Positions 35,826-48,200 of a DNA stretch of 64,000 nucleotides are shown here, piece by piece. Position 1 is the first letter of the stretch. Each line of letters opens with the position of its first letter. Origin of the DNA: Hydractinia symbiolongicarpus (lineage: Eukaryota > Cnidaria > Hydrozoa > Anthoathecata > Hydractiniidae); NCBI RefSeq assembly GCF_029227915.1, contig NC_079877.1, positions 19,803,851 to 19,867,850 on the forward strand, given 5' to 3'. Below the pieces are notes generated by a model, which had not been told where the DNA came from, searched no databases, and was given only the letters and a program-made list of their open reading frames with translations. The translations under genes were made by a program, and so were the position numbers.

Positions 35826-36458
35826 CTTTAAAGGAAGCAACTTTCGCGAGGCGAAAAAGTCGCGAAATTTTTTGAATTTGCTTTCGCGGATGACCCATTT
35901 GGCTATATTTCGCGAGAATTAACTTTCGCGAATAAGGCAATATAAAAAAAAATGAAGAAGGACACTAAAATCGTTGTAATTGATTGATGTAGAGCTATTA
36001 TATTTTAAAGATAAAAAAACTGTTATTTACGTAATAATCTTTGCTTCCATTTGTACGTCATTTTATTATTGTCTTGAACATTATTAAAGGGGTCACACTT
36101 TATATAGCATGCTTTAAAAATAAAGAGAGTTCTTTCGTGACTTTTGTTTTACAAGCATACCTATTCATTTCAAACGATACTCAAAGGAAAACCCTTAAAA
36201 AAGCATGTTATATTTTTGTAGTGTGACCCCCACCCCAAACAAAAAAAAAAAAACACTAATTTTTTGAAAATTTTGTGAAAAAATAACATTTTTCGCGGGA
36301 ATTAACTTTCGCGAATGGCTCAAAACCAGATATTTCGCGGGAATTAACTTTCGCGAATGAAGACTTTCAGTATTTTTCGCGGGATTTTACTTTCGCGATT
36401 TTGCCGAAGAATCGCGAACTCGCGAAAGTTTCTTCCGCGAAAGTTTCTTCCTTTAAAG
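35826..36458. mobile_element. MITE with CTTTA termini upstream of eIF3f (E3)
   Basis: This is a complete 633-bp copy of the MITE at 7352-7984 with both inverted ends. Confidence 0.8.
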
Positions 36459-36706
36459 TATAGGCTAACTTTTGTAAGAGGTAGATTCTCTCCGTTGCAA
36501 AGGCTCTTTGCACCACAGCAGACAGAATCTTTCGCAAACTTAAAATTTCGCGACATTAACTTTTGCGAGTTTAGCCAAAATTTGGAAAAGTTTCTGCACT
36601 TAAAACAAAAATATTTTCGTACAATTCTTCCCAAATTTCCCAGCCATTTGCCTCCAAACTCTTTGCTTCATGTTTACATTTGTTTACAGCGCTTAGGTAT
36701 AAATCA

Positions 36707-36853
36707 ATGATTTCATTGGATAAATTTCAATTGATCGACAAAAATCCTACTTTTGAATTCGATCTAATTCGACCGCCACGAGGACGACGTCGATCGAAGA
36801 ATATTATGCATTGTTCTTCGTGTGAGTGGAAACACGCCTTTAAATTACGTTAA
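36707..36853 (+). CDS. Small ORF with CSSC motif, unknown
   Basis: Forty-eight codons start MISLDKFQLIDKNP and include an Arg-rich patch (RPPRGRRRSK) followed by HCSSCEWKHAF. The Cys-x2-Cys...His arrangement hints at a zinc-binding exon of the kind found at the start of transposase genes. There is no partner exon, and the family is not recognised. It lies between unit E3 and the LTR element. Confidence 0.25.
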   Translation: MISLDKFQLIDKNPTFEFDLIRPPRGRRRSKNIMHCSSCEWKHAFKLR

Positions 36854-36884
36854 GCTTCGGCGGCGCACATTTTCCTTAGAGACA

Positions 36885-36955
36885 GTCGGTAGTTTCAATA
36901 AGGTAGACGGTGGTTTCATTGAGATGGTCGGTGGTTTCATTGAGATGGTCGGTAG
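36885..36955. repeat. 21-bp minisatellite, short block
   Basis: About three units of GGTGGTTTCATTGAGATGGTC type lie just before the LTR-like start. The long block at 39617-39910 uses the same unit. Confidence 0.8.
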
Positions 36956-36956
36956 T

Positions 36957-37100
36957 GTCATATTGTCAACCTGGTGCATACCAAGTGGCCAACTTGGTAT
37001 GCACACTATGAACAATAAGAGCACACTTTTGTAAATATTGAGTTAGAGAAGATTACGCTCTGAATATAAAACTGGCGACGAGTATTCAAGCAGTATAATT
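36957..37100 (+). other. Putative 5' LTR remnant and primer-binding region
   Basis: This stretch begins TGTCATATTGTC and contains a strong hairpin around 36972-37001 (stem GCATACCAAGT). It ends AAAACTGGCGACGAGTATT, of the TGGCGACGAG type seen just after the 5' LTR in Ty3/gypsy elements. The gag start is at 37107. No matching 3' LTR was found, so the LTR limits are uncertain. Confidence 0.45.
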
Positions 37101-37106
37101 TACATT

Positions 37107-37721
37107 ATGGCAGTTGCTAATCTAACTATTCCTAATTTTTTCGATACCAACGACGTTACCACAATCGCAACAAGATGGCTAAAATATAAAAAAATATTCA
37201 AGAATTTATGTGTGGCGCTCAATGTTAAGGATGACAAGCAAAAACTGGCTATGTTATTAAATTACGTTGGGGAAGAAGTATACGATATTTACGATAGTTT
37301 ATTAGTTTCTGGCACCGATGAAACACTAGATAACGCATTTGAATTATTTGACACACATGTCAATCCGAAAACGAACGTAAACTATGAAATTTATATGTAT
37401 AGATCAATGATACAGCGTGAAGAAGAAACTATCCAACAATATTTTATCAGACTGAAGCAACAAGCCCAAAAATGTGAATTTGGAGCAGCACTCGATACCG
37501 AGCTAAAACGTCAACTCGAACTCTCAACGACAAGTAACAAACTGAGAAAATTCAGAAATCCTACCTTAACTCTAGCACAGTTCCTAGTTTACGCAAAAAC
37601 ATTAGAAGACACAAACACCCAAGCTATTTTAGTGGAAAAAAGCGACCAAAAGGATATTACACAAATCAAACAGGAAGAACTCAACCGCATCGACCGATCA
37701 AAGGAAACCACACCCGGGTAA
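37107..37721 (+). pseudogene. Ty3/gypsy-like Gag (capsid part)
   Basis: This is an open frame of 204 codons, rich in Lys/Glu/Asn, with the retrotransposon Gag-type segment RSMIQREEETIQQYFIRLKQ and the later CEFGAALDTELKRQLE. Just after its stop, in another frame (37759-37865), come two zinc knuckles: [14 protein letters not shown] and [14 protein letters not shown]. Gag and nucleocapsid are therefore separated by a frameshift. It belongs to the decayed element that continues to about 39330. Confidence 0.75.
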
Positions 37722-37961
37722 GAAAAACTTTAATCTGCATAAAAAATCTTCAAAAATATGCTTTTACTGCGGTGGCGAATATCCACACCAAAATAAATGC
37801 CCAGCAACTAGTAAAACCTGTAATAATTGCCACGAAATCGGACATTTTGCGAGAGTGTGTCGTTCCACAAGCGCAAGCTCGTACCGCAGCTATTATAGAC
37901 GCAACCCCAGGCCACTAAAAACGTCGATGTCGATACGTTCGACGAAGAGCAAGTCGCGCGG

Positions 37962-38231
37962 TTGTTTTCAATCCACTCTCCTGTTTTCAGCATTGCCAAG
38001 TTCCATTGCCGTGTAAAAATCGAAAAATTTCCTGTCAGTGTTCTGATCGATTCCGGGTCTGCAATAAATGTTTTAAACATGACTACTTTTAACGCTATTA
38101 ATAGACAGTTCAACGGAAAGTTGAGATTGAGAAAAACAGATACGAAAATTATAACATACGGGGCGGAAGAACCATTAATATCGCTGAAAGGCGTTGTCAC
38201 GATGTTAGTGGAAAGTTCAACAGGAAATTGA
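37962..38231 (+). pseudogene. Retrotransposon aspartic protease fragment
   Basis: An open frame of 89 codons holds the active-site motif LIDSGSAINVL and the flap-like ITYGAEEPL region. It ends where sequence is missing before reverse transcriptase. It follows the zinc knuckles in the normal gag-protease order. Confidence 0.72.
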
Positions 38232-38690
38232 ACGACTCGAAGGGTTAGACATCATAGAAGACGTAACTGGCAAGCCCACCCCGTGGTTGAGCCAGTTAGT
38301 AGTAGTACCGAAAGCCAATACCAGCGACGTTAGGCCATGTCTAGATATGCGAAAGGGTAATACCGCGATAACCCGCACAAGATACCCTGCACCAACGGTC
38401 GATGATTTGCTCGTACAGCTTGAAGGAGCCACATGTTTTACCAAGCTAGACATGAATGCAGCGTTTCATCAGCTGACCTTAAATGAAGACTGAAGATACA
38501 TTACCTCATTTCAAACAGAAGACAAAATAAAAAGATACAAACGACTCATGTTCGGTGCCAATTCAGCATCAGAAGAGCTTCAGCATGCCCTGCGTACAAT
38601 TCTATCTGACCTGAAAGGAGTCGCCAACATTGCTGATGACATCATCGTTTTCGGAACAAACATTGAAGAACACGACAGCAATTAAAAAGC
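38232..38690 (+). pseudogene. Ty3/gypsy-like reverse transcriptase fragment
   Basis: Motif A appears as FTKLDMNAAFHQL, preceded by RPCLDMRKGN and RTRYPAPTVDDLL. After a stop near 38491 come FGANSASEELQHAL and motif C as ADDIIVFG. The two Asp residues of the polymerase site are present, but the frame is broken and the stretch between protease and RT has been lost. Confidence 0.75.
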
Positions 38691-38909
38691 CATTCTAGAT
38701 AGATTAACAACTTACAAAAATGTATTTTTTCGAAAGAAAACATTGAATTTTACAGCTTTATTTTTAATGCGAATGGCAGGAAGCCCAGTCCCCTCTAAGG
38801 TAGATTCCCTTCAAAACTTAAAACCTGAGAATCAAAAAATCGTACGCAGCTTTCTTGGATTATGTAATTAATTGAAACGTTTTATTTCCAAACTTTAGCA
38901 CAAAAACTC

Positions 38910-39330
38910 ACCCGCTAAGAAAATTGCTCAAACAACACGCCGAATTTATTTGGACCGAAGACTGCGAAAGCTCATTCCAGGCTCTCAAAAGCGCCATCAC
39001 AACCGACTCGTGTGTAACTTATTTTAATAACGAAAAAGAAACTATTATTTATTGTGATGCAAGCAAAGTGGGAGTTTCAGCAATTTTATTACAAAAAACG
39101 CCTGGGCACAAATATGCTAAAGTTATCAGCTATTCATCAAGATCACTCACGGAAACAGAACAAAAATATTCGCAAATGTGAACGCAATCGCCTTTACCTG
39201 CTGGGGAGAAAATTCGTTATCTACAACGATCATAAACCGATTGTAACCTTACTACAAAAACCGCTGTCCACTCTACCACTACGCATCGAAAACATGCTTC
39301 TGAGTATCCAAGGTTACCATTCGATTTAAA
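38910..39330 (+). pseudogene. RNase H fragment of the Ty3/gypsy-like element
   Basis: WTEDCESSFQALK, IYCDASKVGVSAIL and VISYSSRSLTETEQKYS mark an RNase H domain. A frameshift near 39180 leads to FVIYNDHKPIVTLL. The integrase that should follow is missing, so the element is deleted at its 3' side and ends close to the minisatellite. Confidence 0.72.
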
Positions 39331-39616
39331 ATACGTCAAGAGCGAAGACAACATCTCGGATTATTGTAGCCGTCACCCTGTCTCGAAAAGTCTTCCGTCC
39401 GAAAAAAATGAGAGATAGGTAAATTTTATCTCCGATATATCCACACCCAACGCGATCACTCTGGATCTAATAAAAACCGAAACCGAGAAAGACGAATTCT
39501 TGCAATGCCTGATGACCTTAGTTTTAGAAGGTAACTGGCATATTTTAAACGAAATTGATAAACATTCACATCTTAAAAACGTCAACTCCACCCACCTGAA
39601 GTTGTTTAGCAGTTGG

Positions 39617-39910
39617 AAGTTTTATAGAGATGGCGGTAGTTTTATTGAGATAGTGGGTAGTTTCATTGAGGTGGTTGGTAGTTTTATTGAGGTGGTCGGT
39701 AGCTTCAATGAGATGGTCGGTGGTTTTCATTGAGTTGAAGATAGTTTCATTGAGGTGGTTGGTAGTTTCATTAAGATGGTCGGTGATTTCATTGAGATGG
39801 TCGGTAGTTTCATTAGGATGGTTGGAAGATTCATAGAGATAGTCGGTAGTTTCATTGAGATGGTTGGTAGTTTCATTGACGATAGTTTCATTGAAAATAT
39901 TTGAGATGGT
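39617..39910. repeat. 21-bp minisatellite, about 13 units
   Basis: The consensus is GGTAGTTTCATTGAGATGGT plus one base, in head-to-tail array with scattered substitutions. Because 21 is a multiple of three, long open frames appear on both strands (FIEMVGS repeats on one, NETTDHL on the other). I treat these as by-products of the repeat. Confidence 0.9.
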
Positions 39911-41704
39911 CAGAGAACACAATAAGTAAATTGAAAAAGGCGGGGTTTTTCCTAACAGTTAACAAACAAGATGGCGGTGGGAAAAAATATGACATTAAGA
40001 CGTGCATATTTGGAATTGACCCATTAGTGACTTTGTTCATGCCCTTGTCAAAAGGTATAAACGTACTGTGAAATACCGCTGTGAAAGGGAGCTTCTTGTT
40101 CAAAGTTGCGTTGCAATACAAAGTGCAAGATGAAGATGAAGTTGCTTCGTTCGTTCAGTGTAACGAGACACTGCTAATATTTAACTTCCGAAAATTGACT
40201 AGCAAGAGTCGGTATTCGCGGAAAAAAAATCAATGTTTGAAGATAATAAATTTAGGACAAAAATTGTTGCGAACAAAAATTATTGCGTTTTGACAATAAT
40301 TTGATGATCGTTGGGATTTTATTAATTTCCATGACGTTTTTTTCTCAATAAAAATATTTTTTATGACTACCCATGCATTTAAGTATATACGAGTTTAACT
40401 AACTCGGCAAAAATTGACCACGCAAACGATATTTTTTACAAATAATGGAGTAAAAATCCTTTTTTCTCCAACTTTTGCGACATTAATTGTTGAGTTTTTG
40501 CATGTTCTCAATAATTGTGAGTAGACTTGCAACAAAATATCCGAAAATTTAATATCATATCGCTGCTTTCGACAGAAATGTGTTCGAATGGGCAAAAATG
40601 TTTGATTATGGATGTCATTTAGTGCTCGAAAATATAGCGTCGCAAATAAAACCTTTCTTCTAAACATGAAGACGGGGTGCATGTACTTGTGAAAATGGCA
40701 ACAGTGGATCTCCTTGCAAGTATAATACACGGCATGGTCTGCAAAGTTGTATAGATCTGACAGCTTTTACTTTTATAAAAACGAATGAAGAAAATTCGCA
40801 CTGTTCGAGTTAAGTCGATTATTGTGTGTTAAATTATATACAGGTGTCCATGATAATTACCGAAAGATAGAAAATTTAAACATCAAGCGTGCAAATTTTT
40901 AGACTTCGTCTATTACCGAAGTTCCCGAATATTGTCGCATAATCAAACTCTGACTGTCCCTGAAAAAAAGCGCTTCAGCGGCCTCTAGAGTTAACATATT
41001 TCTGAAGATTAACCTAGACTACGTTGCAAAAAAACTACGATTTGAATAGCCCAGGGTCGGCGACACTAAGGGGGCTTCAGCCCTCCCCCCACACTTTTTT
41101 GTTAAGTATAATTTTTTTATTTTCTGCCAATATGTGTCTTCATCACTGCATGAAAAGTGATGTTATCCAGCTTTCCAGAAATCCAAGGTATAGCCGTTTT
41201 ACGTGTTTTTGGAATCTAAAAATGCTTAAGCCTTAAGTAGAACAATGAATGACAGTTTTGTTTACGCGATGTTGCAAGATATGGAAACGATACAACATAA
41301 AGTAATACTGATTCGGATTTCATTTGAGACACTAAACGAACAACGACCACTAAAAAGTTACATACGTTATTCACTAAATTTTTGTAAAAAATTAATTACA
41401 AATTTGAAAATCTCACAAGTACGTGTATACAAATAAATAAAATGTCCGCATTGATAAAAGCTCTCTCTTACTTCACAACTGGAATACATTAAAATATACA
41501 TCCTGCAAGCTAAAACGCATTTGCTGAATGCTAACTTCCCAATAATTTTCGAGAATCTAAAATTTTGACCTAAAAGAAATAAAAAAGTGGAATAACGGCC
41601 TAAAGCTTTTGTTTCGAAATTCTGGTGCATTTTTAATTCGTTTTTTTTGTCCCTTTTTCACGTTTCTTTTGAGACAATTGGTCTTGTAGAATTTTGCTAT
41701 GACT
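39911..41704. other. Intergenic stretch, no gene seen
   Basis: This is AT-rich sequence between the retroelement and the TBL1 gene. Many short frames exist, but none has a recognisable motif or splice signal. Confidence 0.5.
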
Positions 41705-44700
41705 AACCAAAATGGTGCTTCGTGGAAAAACATAACGATGTCCAGCATGTTGTTTTGATTCACCGTAATAATGCCCACAACTTTTTTCAAATGTAAGACT
41801 GAGACAAATGGAATTGTGGTTGCAAGTTATGACTTAAGGAACCTTGGTTTCTCAGAGTAGCAGTAGTAGAAAAGGCGTCGATCTTAAACACTTTTTGCTT
41901 GTTCTAAACGCCAACTAAACATTGTAGTGTCCAAATATACAATCGTTTATTTACAAGATAAAAATTAAAATAAGTACATGACTCCCAGTATAGAATACAT
42001 TCAAGTACATTCAAGTCCTGTTACAACCACATATACACACATTTAGATACGAAAAGAAGGCAAACTTCACAGAACTGTCTAAACACGTGTGGCATTTGAA
42101 GAAACTATGCCTCTCCTTATAAAAATGGTGGAAACACATGCAACCTTTGTCTTACGGAGAAGTACCATATCATCACATCTAACTTAAAACTATTAAATAA
42201 AAGAACGGAACTGGTTTCTACTTGCCGTCATGTAAACAAGTACTTCTTGAAAAACATTATAACGATCCCACCAGACTTGACTTAATTAGATTTTATTTTA
42301 TTACTTTCGTATAAGACATTGATATATTTTTTTAAGTTAGTGTACGTCTGATGATCGCTCAGCGTGAAACTCAGAGTTATGTACATATTTTTATCTTGTA
42401 AATAAACGAATGAATATCAACTCTACACTTTTCGTATTGATCACTCTTTTAATAGATTTTCTTTTCAAAATATAGTGTCCAAATATCCAAATATTACTCA
42501 CAGCTTTGTCTGCCATACACATACTTATATATAAACCATTTGGACTCCAACAAGCTTCAAATACACCTGCACTGCTCGCTTTGGAAACTATAAAATTTCC
42601 AGTCTAAAAAAAGAAAGGGGTAGTAAAACGGCCTATATCTGCAATACGAAGAACTGATAAGAGACAGGAATATCTAGTATTTTTCGACAAGTGAAACTTT
42701 TTTTTAAAATAAATATTTTTATAGTACCCTAAAATTGATTTCGGTAAAACAGCAACTCGCTTCTCTTCGGTTAAATAGAAAATAACAACTATACGACATA
42801 CCTGTAATTCCCATATATTTATATAGCCGTCTAGAGATGCGGATACTAAATAGGTTCCATCCGGATGAAAGGATATCGAGTTAACGGGTTCTACATGCCG
42901 CGTCAACGTATACAAGCATACTGCGTGCTCAGCATCCCAAACTCTAACACTTGTATCATAGCTCGCACTATGGAAAAGAAAAAAAGTGCTAAACCGGAAA
43001 TCTTGGAAAAGGTTGTCGTCTTTCAGCGAGTTTATTGGTAATTTAAATATCTGATCTCATTTGACAGGGCAGGCAGGACTCGCCTTAAAAAAGAAACTTG
43101 ACTTTGAATTGAAATGTGTGTTTTTATTTGAGCCTAAATGTAAGGAAGCAGAAACAAAAGAAATAAACCACCAGAGCGAGTGTGCACAAAAAAATTACAT
43201 GCATAGTCTTTTTTCTTCTCTTAAAAACTATTGTTTTCTCTCTAATATTTTCTTTCAGTCGTCAGTTGTGCCACTCCTTTTAATAACGACTTACCTCGCT
43301 AAAAGCCGCTTTGAGCTCCATCTAACTTGAGTTACTTCTTTAGTATGTCCAGATAAATCACAAAGCGCCCTAGTCTGTTTCAGGTTCCAAAGCTGTAAAC
43401 AGAATATAAAAAAAGCTTTACGCAAGTAGCTTCTAAAATGATACAACCGTATTCATTAATTGTACGTTCAATACCAACACACTTGACCTAGACGTACTTT
43501 TATCAATCTATCATCAGAACAGGAAGCAAGAATTGTACCAGAAGGATCCCACTCTATACTATTGATTACGTCCTAAATAAAATAATAATGAGTGTAAGAA
43601 ACGTGTTGTTTTAAAAAGCAAGTATAGAGGTGAAATAGAAATAGAAAAAAGTATAATTACTGTGTGTCCAATATAATTTTTGACAGCATCTTCACTACCA
43701 ACTTGGGAAACACATATCGTGCCATCAGTCGAACAACTGGCAAAAATTACGTTGCTTTGCCAGTCAGTGTCTACAATTGGACCTAGACGACAACATGCAT
43801 AGATAAGAAACCAATGATGTGACGTCCCACTTATCCAGGGTCCGAATTAAGCAAAGTTTCGCTGGTTTTATTTAGCAAGTAAGTTCCAAGAATCGAAAAT
43901 ATTAGGTGCCATTTAGCACAAGTTCTACTTATTTAGGGTCCGCCAGTAAAAGTTCAGAAAAACTTTTCACGTTCATAGTCAAGATTTAACAATTCTAAGA
44001 AAGCTGCTACCATGTAAAAAGTCACCTGTATGGCACTGAAATTCTTGGAGATTTTGCCAGTTTTCAGTTTTCCATGTGATACATTTCTAGATTAAGATTG
44101 TTTTAGAAAAAAGGAATTCAATTTAAAAGCAATTTAAAAGGAATTTGATGTACTTGTTGTAACGCAATAGATTATAAAGAAAAAAACGAAAAAAGCTATG
44201 AATAAGAAAAATTAAATGACAAAAGTTGCATTCGATATCTTACGTGTCAACAATAACTTAAAATATTGGAGCATGTTAGATCATAATCTTCTTTTTTCCA
44301 TCGTGAAAATTTAAAAAAGTGCTGTTTTGCTGAAAGAACAAGATATTCAAGAAACGCTCACCTTATCCAAACTTGCACTAAGCAGAAAGTTTCCTGCCTT
44401 GTTCCACTTTAATGTTAGTACCAAATCATTGTGTCCTGCCAATGATGTGACAAAGTTCCCTTAGAAATAAAAATAATAATATGAAAAAAAGTCCTGTAAG
44501 ACAGGCCCTAATTGAAGTAACTGCACTACAACATAAAATTATCAAACAAAACAACATGTGTGCTTTTTATATAAGCGGTAAATTAATTACGCGAAAAAAA
44601 AGCAGCGAAAAGAAAAAATGCACTTAAAAATGGGAAAACATATGCATTAGTAACATTAACCATACCTAAGAATAAGTGTATTTGCGCCACTTCAATAGCA

Positions 44701-45228
44701 CTTTCACGACAATGACATAAAAAATTAATAAAGAATTACCAGCTTTTTCCCAGATTCTTACACTATAATCTAATGCTGATGTTGTGGCAAGATAATGTCC
44801 ATCTGGCTATAGTGGTATAGGTAAAATAAGTTACATTTAAATCATACGAACAATTTCATTAACACGTTTGTCTGACAAACACAGATATAAGGCACATCAA
44901 AGTTCTTTTCTTGAAAACAAAATATAAAATTCTTACATGCCAACATATGCTAGTTATATCAGCAGATTGATTCTTAACACCCACATCCAAGCTATGGTCC
45001 AGCACCATCATGTCACTATGATCAGTATCCATGGACCAAACACCAACAATACCATCTGCAGCTCTAAAAAAGTCATTATTATGACTGATATTTAAATTTT
45101 TTGAATTTAAATAGGCAACCTATGCAAAAAATATTTTGAAATGTTACTTACCCAGTAGCTAAATATGTGCATGATGGATGCCAAGAACAACTAAACACCT
45201 AAATAAAAATTTTTCTAGTGTTTTTTCA
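41705..45228. repeat. Inverted repeat 3, right arm
   Basis: This is the source copy of 22440-25963. It is embedded in the complete TBL1 gene, ending within intron 3 on one side and about 690 bp beyond the stop codon on the other. Confidence 0.97.
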
Positions 45229-48200
45229 CAAGGCTTGCAGAAAACGAATGAGCACTATTTTGGAATCTCTTAATAGGCTCCACAATTAGTGTCAAGATGT
45301 GCTACATTATGACATTATTATTTATACAGTATAACAAAATATTCAAATTATTAAACAAGGATAACTTAAGAATAATAAAGGAGAACGAACGTCAAAAGTT
45401 TACTTTCTTGAATATGGTAACAAACGCCAGAAAAAATACTCTTGTATGAATGTTAGGCCTAAAAAACCCAAATTTAGTTGGATTTAGTCCTGCAGTCGCC
45501 CCCTGTTTGCACCGGGCTACCGTAAATTTTACAGTCATGTGACATCACTGTTGCAAAAGCAATAAATAAATACATATAAACGTTGAAAAATAGTGTGGCA
45601 TGTAGGCAAGGATCTCTGAGAGTAAAGTAATAACTTTTTGTTTTGTTCTTGAAGTTATACCATATCATAATTACATTTTTGCATTATGAAAATGTAATAC
45701 ATTATATTATTATTTGAATGAATTAAACTTTAAAACTTAGCCAGATCCTAAGAAGACCCAGGTAGTGTCTTTTTCAAGAAATTGAAAAGCAGTTCTGTGT
45801 GTTTGTGTTAAGACCTTTAATAGTGAATGTCTACACCTTTTATTCTCAAGAGTCGTTGTATTGAAATGTTGTTCAAATGAAGTTATAACCGCGTGCAATT
45901 TTGACGTTTTAGTTGTTTTGAATATGTGTTATTATATACAAAAGAAATTAATAAAATATAAACTTTTGAGTAATTAATGACTTGAAACTGTAACAGTAAA
46001 TTTATGTTTGTTAAAATGTTTAAAACAGAAAATGTAAAAAATGATTAGCTTTATCACATGCTATATCATAAGGGAAACAGAAAGGCTAGGAGTATGTACA
46101 ATATTGTAATTCTTTAACTTTCTTATCAGAGTTTTAATTTTTTTAGGTTTGTCAGCCATGATTCTTTTCAAGTCCTGCAAGTTAACGTTACAAAATTATG
46201 TTTTTATCAATAATCTTGCAGATTACTTTTGTTTTTAAATGCAAATGGCGACCAACTGTGAAGAGAAAAATATTTGGAATTTTTAGGGGTTTTAATTAAT
46301 TTTGGGATTAATTATGTTATAACTAAGTTATTACCATGCTCTTGAACCAAAACCTTAAAAAAATTGACTTTAGTTCCTCTTTAAGAAATAGTTGGAGTTC
46401 TACTAGCTCATAATTGGCAATTTATTTCAAACGAAAACACATTGTTTGCAAACTGCTTATGATATTTCTTTTTTTTTTAAGTTATCTGATTGGAAACTTT
46501 TTTACTAGTACTTTAAGTATGGAGTTACAACAGGTTAAATAACTCAATCTTTATTGTAAATATAAAATTTTGTGAAAATTTATTTCACAATGCTTTCTTA
46601 CCTCACTTTTATGTCCATTAAAAATAATTTCACCGTCCGTATTTTGTTTGGTTTGGTTTATTGCTTGTGGCATAATTTTTTTGTTTATTTCTGTTCTTTG
46701 TGATATTAATCTATACATTGAAGCTGCTCTATCTGCTAAGGATTCTGGAATAACAGCATCTATCAATGGCAGGTTACCTAACGAATCTAAGTTGTCGATC
46801 AAACTACCATCCTAAAGAAATCAAATCCAACAGTCACTATTGAAAAGTATGAGAAGAAACTGATACAAATTTAAATTCAGACAGTAGAGTAGTTGAAAAT
46901 ATTGTCGCTGTTGTAAGAAAAAATCCAGTCTATCTGTTCTGCCCAATCTTAGGACGCTGCCCAATCTTTGGACATAAAATTGCCCAGTCTTAAGACTGGC
47001 CAGCCAGTCTTAAGACTGGGCAGGGCGTCACAAGATTGGGCAAAAGACCATGTTAGACGCATCCTTAGTGCCTTTTAGATTTTAGGGAAGGGATGTACCA
47101 CATGAGCTCTGTTTTTTGCAAGTCCCAACAAACATTCTCAGGCACATTAAAACACATTGAACATGTTGAATTGACCCGGCCAGTTTTTGGACACATAGAG
47201 TGAAAATCGCAGCTAGCTAGCTAGGTAGCTGGTAGAGCACGTGTTATACATTTAGCATTTATATACAGCTTGTAGTAGTGGCTAAATTTTAAAAATAAAA
47301 TGTTTATATTTATGAAGAATCAGAAAAATCGTATTCAACCATATTATTAGTTAGCTAGCTGTTAATTTCATTGGATGAGATGTTTAACTAGCTAGTGAGC
47401 TGTAGCCAGCTAGCTAATATCATAGTCTATAGAAGAAAAACCTTATTAGACTATACTAATATAGTTGAGTAGTTTCAATTTTTTATACATAAAATACATG
47501 GTATATATAAATTTTCGGCCTTTTGATTTTCCAAGAAAAGTTTCAATTTAAAGTTCCTATTAAGAGGTAAATTCTAAAAAATTTATTGTTCTGTTTGTCT
47601 TCCACAATTGTTCTAAGATTGGGCATGTACGTCCATAGATTGGGCAGTCCAGTCTTAAGACTGGCCACCCATTTGTCACTGTCGGAAGATTGGCCTGGCC
47701 AGTCTTAAGACGGGCGCGTTCCAAGATTGGGCAGAACATATCCACTAAAAAAAATTAAAATTAAAAATTTTTGGATTTACCAGGACAAAATTGCTAATTA
47801 CGCCAAATTTCAGGAATTGAAAAAAAATCTACTGATTAGGTAATAATTCTAAATAGTTGAAAGCCTTTGAAAAGGGAAAAAAAAGCTGATAAAAACACAG
47901 AAAGGAAAACTAAAATTCTTTTTAGGCTGATTTAAGCTCATACCACATATATCTCTCATTATTGTACTACAGGGTGGCCCACAGATTTAAAACTTCATAA
48001 TTATAGGGGATTTCAGGAGAATTTGAGGTCAAATTCCAGGAGAACAAACTAAAAAATGTATGACAACTATTCTGTATTTTAGCAAACTCTTGTCACATAA
48101 AACAGAATAACAAGAAGTTACTATTTGAAAAAATTGGATTTCACCACAAACAATTTTAGGAGATTTTAAGGTCAATTTTGGGTCAAAAATTTTAGGTCAT

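Larger units (their letters stand above)
28511..36554. repeat. eIF3f unit E3, direct copy of 1-8080
   Basis: The offset to unit E1 is 28510 before the microsatellite and 28474 after it. The match ends after TTTCGCGAC at 36554, where E1 enters its 15-bp junction filler. E3 instead continues with CATTAACTTTTGCGAG, in keeping with the local TCGCG-spaced pattern. E3 is therefore probably the original locus. Confidence 0.95.

Noticed and set aside
39566-39922. NETTDHL-repeat protein on the minus strand
   Set aside because: It is a by-product of a 21-bp minisatellite that is open in several frames.
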